Source: Kingdonia uniflora
Taxonomy: Eukaryota; Streptophyta; Magnoliopsida; Ranunculales; Circaeasteraceae
Length of the DNA: 64,000 bases
Reading direction: 5' to 3'
NCBI GenBank assembly: GCA_014058105.1
Contig: JACGCM010001538.1
Span: forward strand, 1 to 64,000
Positions within the stretch are counted from its first letter, which is position 1. The number at the start of each line of letters is the position of its first letter. Below are positions 56,519 through 64,000 of the stretch, piece after piece. The notes under the pieces are model-generated. The model did not search any database and was not told the origin of the DNA. It saw only the letters and a program-made list of their open reading frames with translations. The translations under genes were made by a program, and so were the position numbers.

Positions 56519-56916
56519 TGATGTGAATCATCTCTCATGATCATTTCTCACATGTCAACGAACTATTTATATTTATGTTCTTTTGATTCAAGCTTCTCTG
56601 CTATAAATGCTTATTAGGTTTTAGGGAGTTCCTAATTAACCAACACAAGGTTAAAATGTCACTTTTCCCAGTTTCTAGAATATTCTTAATTAGGGTTTTT
56701 ACCCATTATGTTCTATAAAAGGGAGGCTAGGTTCTTTATTATATTAAGTTGTTGAAGTTGATGATTTGAAGTAAATTTAGTTTAGGTTTCAATTTAAGTT
56801 TTTGTTTAGTTTTGATTTGAAGTAAGTTTTGTGTTTGTGTTAGTAAAAACCCTAATTCTAATTAGGTTAATGTTTATCAATCCGAGTTCTTTCTTACGCA
56901 ACTCAGATTTATGATA
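56519..56916 (+). repeat. 3' LTR of the small element
   Basis: It starts TGATGTGAATCATCTC, has the TATAAAAGGGAGGC block near 56715, and is slightly longer than the left copy. The last bases are uncertain. Confidence 0.75.
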
Positions 56917-57514
56917 ATTAACCACATTTGTAAATGCCTTGCGATTAATCTATGACTATCTTATTATTCTCCATAAATGTTTGCAAAGTACTAGATAAAC
57001 ACCCCTTCATTAATGGCTATAAATTAGCCTTTTCCGCGTAACCCATTCGCCTAATATTCCATGACCATAAAAATCCATGATGATAAGAATCTAGGACGGC
57101 GACTAAATCAAAACATCATGCAGGAAAACTTGTTATTATTATAGTTAATGCAACAAACCCCTGTTGAAATCTAGATATGAGATTTTAAACAATAAAATCA
57201 TGCGACAACGACAATAAAGAGTTTAAAAAAAAATGGTAGGTGGGATGACACTACTCGGCTCCAATGTTACGTTTCTCTACTATAATTTTTTGTAAGAACA
57301 AAGCAACACATTAGATGGAATATTTAAATGGTTGTTGAATTAGATTTGCATCATTTGAAAACCATACCATTATTTGATCGCTCTGCATAAAAATCTACAA
57401 AGAAATTATATATCATAATTTAATCAATCAAGTAAAATGAATAAAGAGAGAGATGCCAATGAATTTTTGTTCAGAGAAGGGGAAGGGAAACATAGAACTA
57501 TAAGGAATGGAGTG
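56917..57514. other. Non-coding, no feature recognised
   Basis: AT-rich stretch between two elements, with no ORF or repeat identified. GAGTG at 57510-57514 is the visible flank of the next element. Confidence 0.4.
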
Positions 57515-58622
57515 TGATCGATTATAAATCGGCGTCTTAAAAGACCTACAAGCGCACGATATACCGTTAAGTACAAGGGTAAGCGGGGTCGTATCCCAAG
57601 AGACCCGTGGTACAAATTATACTTCGAGCTACTAGTTTTATCCAATTACAACGAGTTTGTATAGGTTTTGAAATGAAAAGATGAACGAAACAAATTATAA
57701 GATAAATTGGACTAAAAACCAAGGCATCGATTCCACTCCACCATTTAAAACCCTTAGATAACATAAATAATTAAAGTAAATTACAAGTTCCCGTATCACA
57801 TATCCTTGGTCGGGCATATGCAATACATCAAAAAATATAAGAGATTTAGTAATTAGGAACTACCCATAAACCAACTTACTCAACCATGGTCAGGTTGATA
57901 AGTATGGATTATGTTTTCTTCTCCATGTTCCTAACCTATCTTGTTATGGTCCAACAAGATGGTTACATAGATTCATTATTCCTCCTAATCCTAGCTATGG
58001 TCAAGCATAGGGCGAAAGAATACGAATATGCAAAATTTTAGAATAAAGTGAAAGTAATTACTCTAACTAAGCTACACAATCAATAATAAGGCTACATTGG
58101 GTGGAGCTTCCTCTAGCCTTGGCTAAGAAGATTAGCTACTCATCCCTTTGATCATTGCCATACTACTATTACTACGATAATATTAAAAGACAAGAACATG
58201 AGAAAGAATAAGCTTTATTGCTATGAACTTTGATTTACACTCTCTAAAATGATCTCTCATGGGTGAGATTCCCCTCCTATTTATAGAGTATAGGAAGGGT
58301 TACTAAAAATCACCATTAATATAAAATCCCCTAAACAATGTTTAAATTCATGCATTACAACTTATGAGAATAATATCTATATCTAATTCTCTTCAATGGG
58401 CCTCCATGCATGGGCCTTTGGTTGACAACTTCAAATGAGAATCATTGTTGGAGTGCATCACCCTTGTTCTTCGATAAAAATCAGAAAAATGTACGACTTG
58501 TTTATGATGTGACCGATTTCTGTTAATGCTGAGAAAAGTACTATTAGTGTTATATTTCTTTAATAAATGACTAAGTAGATATAAATTTAAGAGTTTTACA
58601 CGAAAATATTACGTGTCTATCA
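57515..58622 (-). repeat. 3' LTR of the right-hand Athila-family element
   Basis: On the plus strand it starts TGATCGATTATAAATC and ends CGTGTCTATCA, 1108 bp. It defines the family LTR ends TGATAGACACG...ATCGATCA on the minus strand. Confidence 0.9.
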
Positions 58623-59991
58623 AATACCCCCAAACTTATATTTTGCTAGTCCTCGTGCAAAAGTAAGCAAAAACCATTTTCGCATGTCACGCGGTTGCAT
58701 TTGACGTATGCAACAAGCCGTTAAACCCCCAGGTTTAGCCTGGTAGACGAGTGTTGTCTCGTGAGAGTTTGCACTGACCATACCTACAAAAGTCAATAAT
58801 GATATTTTAAGCAATTTTAGAATACATATGACTCAGTTCCTGTGAACTTATCCTTAGTTGTGACAAAAATATACCAATGAATACCAAAGAATATTTTAAG
58901 CTTATCCGAAACTAGAGGTACTATCTAAAGATTAGAAATATATTCAAGTATTTTTCTTTAGCTATATTTGAGTGGACAATGAAAATAGTTTTATTGCCTA
59001 ATACGTTGTCTAGAATAATTTACTCAATTTTTGGTAGTCTAGTTCTTACTGAAATAAATTCAACGGTCAGTTCGACAAGTGCCTTAGTCAATTCGTCTTC
59101 CTAGAATTTTTTATTTTTTATTATTTTACAAGCCATTTCTTATTGAGTACATTGTTACATAGTGAAGCCTCCGTTACAAGGAGTTTTCGGTCGACAATCC
59201 CCGCCAGCTAGCTAAGGTTGCCAGGGTGTGGTACCCCATCATGACCTAGACTCAGGATTCTTACAAGTAACATTTTCTTTTGCTCCTTTCAGATAGTTCA
59301 TGGTCAAACTCGAGATTGGTGATAAATTTTTCTCTTTCAGCTCTTAATCATGCGAGTTGCCTTGCAGCGTGAAAGTTTTTAGAACACATTTGGCTTATTA
59401 TTTATTCTTAAGAATAAACTTATTCTTAGGCAGTTGTTTCCCTTGAAGCAAACTATTCTTAATATAAATGCTTAATTTCCCTTATACTGAGCAAAAATCT
59501 ATTGAAGGTATTAATTGCAAAACTACAGTGAAGTGCACGTTTTCAAAATATGCCAAGTTAACTTGAATTTATCGCTAATAAACAGATAGTAAATCTATGT
59601 TAAGAAATTCCAAAATATTATAGTGTATACTTGGTACAATTTCAAAATTTAGGTTTTTTCATAATATTTATGTCAAGGTAAAATCAGTTTAAATTTTTGG
59701 AAATTCGTCAAAAATATATCATAAATTGTCAAAGTGCCATTATTTTACTTTTCTTCAAAAAACATTTAAAGAAATGTTTTCCTACCCCCAAACTTAAATG
59801 AAATATTGCCCTCATCAATGTTTGAGAGCATAAAAAAAATGAATGAATAAAAACTGGAATTTTTCACCTGAATGTGCCATGGGCTGCCTCCCAAGAAGCA
59901 CTAAGTTTACATTCTTCAGCCAGATGAATGTACCCCCAAACTTAAAATTTTTAATATGACTGGAAGGGTACGAAGTTGAAAAGGTGATGTA
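58623..59991 (-). other. 3' non-coding region of the right-hand element
   Basis: Homologous to 8266-9674. On the minus strand it has AAGTTTGGGGGTACATTCAT near 59945 and GGGAGGCAGCCCATGG near 59890, and a polypurine tract AAGTTTGGGGGTATT directly at the LTR (58623-58638). No ORF is supported. Confidence 0.7.
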
Positions 59992-61830
59992 CTATCTTGG
60001 TTGCAAATTCTCTTTTAAAAACCAGGTATCACATGACTGGTGATCCTTAATATTAGCCCTTAATTGGGCAGATATATTCTGTAAAAACCAAAGAGAGTTT
60101 AAAACTAATTCTCTATGGAAAAGATTTTTTCTAAAAACTTTGCCTATCATTTGATGATTCCAAGTTGAAAATCTTAGACAAATCATGAAAAACCATTTTC
60201 TCCAAGATAAAGCAAATACATACCCAGGGAACATATTTTCCATTAGAATTTTTAATACAATCATATGATTACTACATGTTGCAGTAAATAAGAAGATTGG
60301 TATACAAGTATTCATCCCCGAAAATGTACTAGATTCAAAACTTAATTTTCCTGGAAAGATATTTTCTTTGATAATTTTTAAAACCCCCATGTTATCGTTG
60401 ACATTTCAAAAAATGTGATAGGTGGTTCTGAAAAAGAAAGTCCGTGAGGCATCCCCAAAATTATAATTTTTCAAAAAGATGTTTTCTTTTAGTAGAAGAA
60501 AAACTATATAACATATTTGTGGTTGTGGGGATCGGGGAACAATTGACTCTAACAAATATTTAAAATTTATGTGCCTAAAATCACAACTTATCTCAAGGGA
60601 CTCATCCTGACCATTGACGTGGATATTCATTGGCTTAGGGACATGGCCAAGTTGAAACATATTTTCAGACGCTAATGATTGTACCATTTTACGAATCTCA
60701 TGATCATTCGAGTCCTCAAAATAATTAAAACATTCATTAACAGAAATGCAATAAGAATTATCTTCGTACAAGTCCTCAAAATCATTTTTGGTCATGGTAC
60801 CCTCATTAGGCTCGTAAAATGGAGATGTAGGCATAGGTATAGGTGCGGTTGGTGAATGAGTAACCAAAATAGAATCATCCCCCAATAATAGTGGTATATC
60901 ATGTAAAGAAGGGTCGTCCACCCACTGGTTTTTAACATTATAATTTGTGTTAGGTGGACGCGGCTCAAGGCAAGGCTGAGGTGACTCATAAGGAGACTGA
61001 AAAAGAAATGACAAGTTGATAACATCTGCAACAGGTTCGACAATTTCTAATTTCTTGACTTTGGTACAAATATCATCATCTACAAATTCTCCACAAATTA
61101 TCGTATAATGAGATGGTGATTCCATAGATTCATATTTTATCTCGTCATTATCATCGTCAGAAAAATCATTAGGGGAGAGGGAAAAATATTCAGTCTCGGT
61201 CATAGTTTCCTCGAAGCAATTTATTGGGTTAAAAAATGAAATGATGGATGGTGACATCGATGGTTGAATTTTGAGGGATTCTTCAAGATCTTCTTGTGAC
61301 ATAGGATCGTCAACCTTAAAATATTTATCTTTTAAATCTGTCTAACAGTATGGTATCCATTCACCCCACAGAGAAAACATTCCTTGATTACGCTTGAATT
61401 CATCCATTTCTAAATCACAAGGGGATTTAACTTCGAATTGTTCTTCTTCATTGCTTAGAAGTTTTTCATGCTCTATTTTACTCCACATAGTTGACAACTG
61501 AGTTATCTGAGTCTCTAATCTAGAGATAGATTGGGTCGTAGAAGTTGAATTCACCAATGTCTATTGTTGGAATTGCATCATTTGTTGCTTAAATTGTACT
61601 TATTGTTGCATGAAGAGAGCAAGGGTATCGTCTAAAGAAGGTTTGGGTGGATCGGGTGGGAACTGATTGGATGACTGGATGGACTGATGGGCCTGCATAT
61701 ATGAAAAAGATTGGAAAGGGTCTACGTATTGAGAATTTTGGTGGTCCTATGATTGAAAATGATTTTGAGGTTCTTGCGGGATGTTGAATTGCGAGCTGTA
61801 TGGATTCCAATGTTCTTGCATGTATGACAT
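59992..61830 (-). pseudogene. Hybrid ORF: gag C-terminal piece fused to an unrecognised repeat protein
   Basis: From ATG 61830 one frame of 613 codons runs to a stop at 59992, with five internal stops (61747, 61600, 61561, 61342, 60406). Residues 1-130 are glutamine- and proline-rich and match the left gag C-terminus (DDTLALFMQQ, SRLETQITQL). Then comes an acidic part (EDLEESLKIQPSMSPSIISF, NDFSDDDNDE) of unknown type, open for 298 codons from 61302. The last 200 residues contain about five units of 37-43 residues marked by KENIF: LLLKENIFLKN, IIKENIFPGK, ILMENMFPGY, VFRKNLFHRE, WFLKENLQPR. I recognise no family. It stands in the place of pol. The stops make it inactive here; at 61561 the left copy has CAG where this copy has TAG. 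Confidence 0.6.
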
Positions 61831-63060
61831 TTTAAATTAAAAGAAACACCTAACGCAATAAAAAACCAGTCAAACTTAAATTCTAGCACATCAACATTTT
61901 TTAGAAGTAATAATTAGGTCTCTCCTATATTCTTCTATGTTCAAAATGGGTACGATGGCAAAGGGCTTTGGTTCTTATACTCACCTGCGTTACTATGCTA
62001 GTACCAGCTTAAAGTAGATGTTCAGTCCTCACGCCCGAGCGAGTTGCCTTATCATACGTCAGCACTCGGAACGGTACAGTCGCAAACCTACAACCAGTAT
62101 TTTATGACGCCAGGCTGGGGCCGTATCCTACGAACCCGTATTTTTACCCCGGTCCGGTGCACCTATTCGTTAGGTGATGAAATCTCGCGGGAATCTTGCT
62201 ACTCTTATTTATTAACAGTTATGTTGAGGTCCGGGACGTTTAATTTTCATGTGATACGAATTTCTTCGTATCTTTAATGGGTGGTCCCACTTGTTACAGA
62301 GCTTTTTAAGTGATGAAATCCTGCAAGTCTCTACCAGTTTTTACCTTTACTAATGTTGGAATGAAAAAGAATATTAAACACAACGATAGGTCAATCCAAC
62401 CATAGCAAATTATTTATTAGAGCAGCGTGTATTTGTACAGTCCACATGACTTTATATGTCATAGTGCCGGGGCGGAGCGAATATGTACCCCTTCAAGATG
62501 TCAAGTTTTAACAAGTACCAACCTACGAGAAGTGTTTCCCGGTGTAGCTGTGGCCGCCCCTTCACTTAGGGGGCAAATGAAGGAAGTGCCCCATCACTTA
62601 GGGGGCTCAAGAATGATGGATTTGATGATGCTTTTAGCTTTGCGTATTGTCCGCCTCGTTTCTAACTTTGTGACTATCCTTCCCTACCGCTCAAAACAAG
62701 TGATTAATAAACATGGCGTCCTTTACAGAGACTATTTTTTGTAGTTTTTTCAAAAGGCTGTAACTCACAAACGACTAAACAAAAAAAATATGATCTATAG
62801 CAATTCAGAAAGGGTTTTTAATTATCTAAAACTTTTATTGCAAGCGTATTTCCCAACTGTGAAGTATAGATAATCAAAAACGGTGAAACATTACGGGATA
62901 GACTTCACAGCTACTGTAGCGCCAAGAGAGTTTGAGCCAATCACTCAATCACTTGTTTCCGAATCCAAAAAAAGAATAGAAAAAGAAAAAGAAATGAAAA
63001 ACAAGAAAAATAATTGGCTTAAAATAAAATAACTAAAAAATAAAATGCAACTTTGCAAGT
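61831..63060 (-). other. Leader of the right-hand element with conserved hairpin
   Basis: Homologous to the leader at 1286-2650. On the minus strand it has, in order, a repeat GGATTTCATCAC (within 62309-62323), a hairpin at 62272-62253 with arms GATACGAA/TTCGTATC and loop GAAA, and a second repeat AGATTTCATCACC (62185-62173). Spacing is within two or three bases of the left copy. No coding sequence is supported. Confidence 0.7.
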
Positions 63061-63077
63061 CCTCGGCAACGGCGCCA
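63061..63077 (-). other. Primer binding site, tRNA-Asp type
   Basis: On the minus strand TGGCGCCGTTGCCGAGG matches the tRNA-Asp 3' end with one mismatch. It lies 6 bases inside the LTR. Confidence 0.9.
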
Positions 63078-63083
63078 AAAACT

Positions 63084-64000
63084 TGATCGATTATAAACCG
63101 ACGTCTTAAAAGACCTGCAAGCGCACGGTGTACCGTTAAATACAAGGGTAAGTGGGGTCGTATCTCAAGAGACTTGTGGTATGAATTATACTTTGAGCTA
63201 CTAGTTTTATTCAATTACAACGAGTTTGTGTAGGTTTTGAAATAAAAATAAGAACGAAACAAATTACAAGATAAATTAGAGTAAAAACCAAGGCATCGAT
63301 TCCACTTTACCCTTTAAAACCCTTAAATAGTATAAATAATTAAAGTAAATTTTGAGTTCCCGTATCGCATATCCTTGGTCGGGCATATACAATACATCAA
63401 AAAATATAAGAGATTTAGTAATTGGGAACTACCTATAAACCAACTTACTCAACCATGGTCCGGTTGACAAGTATGGATTATGTTTTCTTCTCCATGTTCC
63501 TAACCTATCTTGTTATGGTCCAACAAGATGGTTACATAGATTCATTATTCTTCCTAATCCTAGCTATGGTCAAGCATAGGACGAAGGAATACGAATATGC
63601 AAAATTTTAGGATAAAGAGAAAGTAATTACTCTAACTAAGCTACACAATCAATACTAAGGCTACATTGGGTGGAGCTTTCTCTAGCCTTGACTAAGAAGA
63701 TTAGCTACTCATCGCTTTGATAATGTCTATACTACTATTACTACGATAAAATTAAAAGACAAGAACATGAGAAAGAATAAGTTTTATTGCTATGAACTTT
63801 GATTTACACTCTCCAAGATGATCTCTCATGGGTGAGATTCCCCTCCTATTTATAGAGTATAGGAAGGGTTACTAAAAATCGCCATTAATAAAAAATCCCC
63901 TAAACAATGCCTAAAATCATGCATTACAACTCATGAGAATAATATCTATATCTAATTCTCTTTAATGGGCTTTCATGCATGGGCCTTTGGTTGACAACTT
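63084..64000 (-). repeat. 5' LTR of the right-hand element (cut by the window)
   Basis: It starts TGATCGATTATAAACC on the plus strand and matches 57515-58622 closely through the whole visible length. About 190 bp should lie beyond the window. Confidence 0.9.

Larger units (their letters stand above)
54131..56916 (+). mobile_element. Small non-autonomous LTR element with one ORF, containing a nested solo LTR
   Basis: Direct repeats 54131 to about 54512 and 56519 to about 56916 start TGATGTGAATCATCTCTCAT and each have a TATAAAAGGGAGGCTAGG block. A primer site, TGGTACCAGAGC (54516-54527), follows the left LTR, and a purine tract AAAGACGGAGGG precedes the right one. Without the nested solo LTR (55304-56428 plus one target duplication) the element is about 1.65 kb, with one ORF and no pol. 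The flanks ATCAA and ATTAA would be a 5-bp duplication with one mismatch if the right end is as given. It needed a helper for movement. Confidence 0.8.
57515..64000 (-). mobile_element. Non-autonomous Athila-family element lacking pol (right side cut)
   Basis: LTRs of the same family as the left Athila copy lie at 57515-58622 and from 63084 to beyond the window. A tRNA-Asp primer site lies at 63061-63077 on the minus strand. The internal 4.46 kb shares leader (61.8-63.06 kb) and 3' non-coding part (58.62-59.95 kb) with the left element, but gag N-terminus, protease, RT, RNase H and integrase are absent. In their place is a single long frame (61830-59992) joining a gag C-terminal piece to unrecognised sequence. 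Its movement must have depended on autonomous relatives. The two LTRs look much more alike than those of the left copy, suggesting a younger insertion. Confidence 0.9.

Noticed and set aside
59992..61830. Premature stops as proof of methylation-driven C-to-T change
   Set aside because: Every stop codon is one transition from a sense codon, so this alone proves nothing; only the stop at 61561 has a CAG in the left copy for comparison.
1..64000. CRISPR arrays, rRNA or tRNA genes
   Set aside because: No regular spacer-repeat arrays, rRNA blocks or full cloverleaf were seen; the tRNA-like strings are primer binding sites.

Overview
The window looks like nuclear DNA of a flowering plant, most likely a eudicot. 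It is AT-rich, has long non-coding stretches, shows plant families of LTR retrotransposons and carries GT-AG type exons of a plant chromatin-reader family. Nothing bacterial or viral was seen. Most of the 64 kb is transposable elements in several nested layers, nearly all broken by stops and frameshifts.

Layout. 1-10766: a degenerate Athila-like Ty3 element (+ strand, tRNA-Asp primer site), cut at its left LTR by the window edge and inserted in a PIF/Harbinger transposase gene whose N-terminal part remains at 10776-11282 (-). 12.1-13.9 kb: an LTR/primer-site remnant and a hAT element with a perfect 8-bp target duplication. About 15.7-47.4 kb: scattered small exons (+ strand) resembling the first half, and in places the second half, of a PHD finger. 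The best set is a five-exon gene at 42032-47429 of the BAH-PHD type (EBS/SHL-like). Its reading frame is preserved through all exons, but two splice sites appear mutated. Elements interrupt this interval: Copia 1 (17153-22041), a second hAT element (25697-26299), a 1.5-kb direct-repeat element (26754-28298), LTR-like fragments near 29.3-31.5 kb, a MITE (32878-33361), a 2.6-kb solo LTR (34450-37094), a gag-less Copia (37371-41406) and a gag-only LTR element (42677-45513).

Downstream lie a Ty3 chromovirus with a chromodomain (48087-53644, -) and a small non-autonomous LTR element (54131 to about 56916, +). The small element encodes a coiled-coil-like protein and was itself hit by an Athila-type solo LTR (55304-56428). 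The window ends in a non-autonomous derivative of the left Athila family in inverted orientation (57515 to beyond 64000, -). There pol is missing and the frame after a gag fragment holds an unrecognised protein with a repeated motif of about 40 residues.

The elements do not work together as a pathway. The points of interest are the decayed PHD exon array, the splice-site lesions of the BAH-PHD gene, the hybrid ORF of the right-hand element, and a leader hairpin with flanking repeats that is conserved between the two Athila-type copies. All calls come from reading the sequence; no database search was run.
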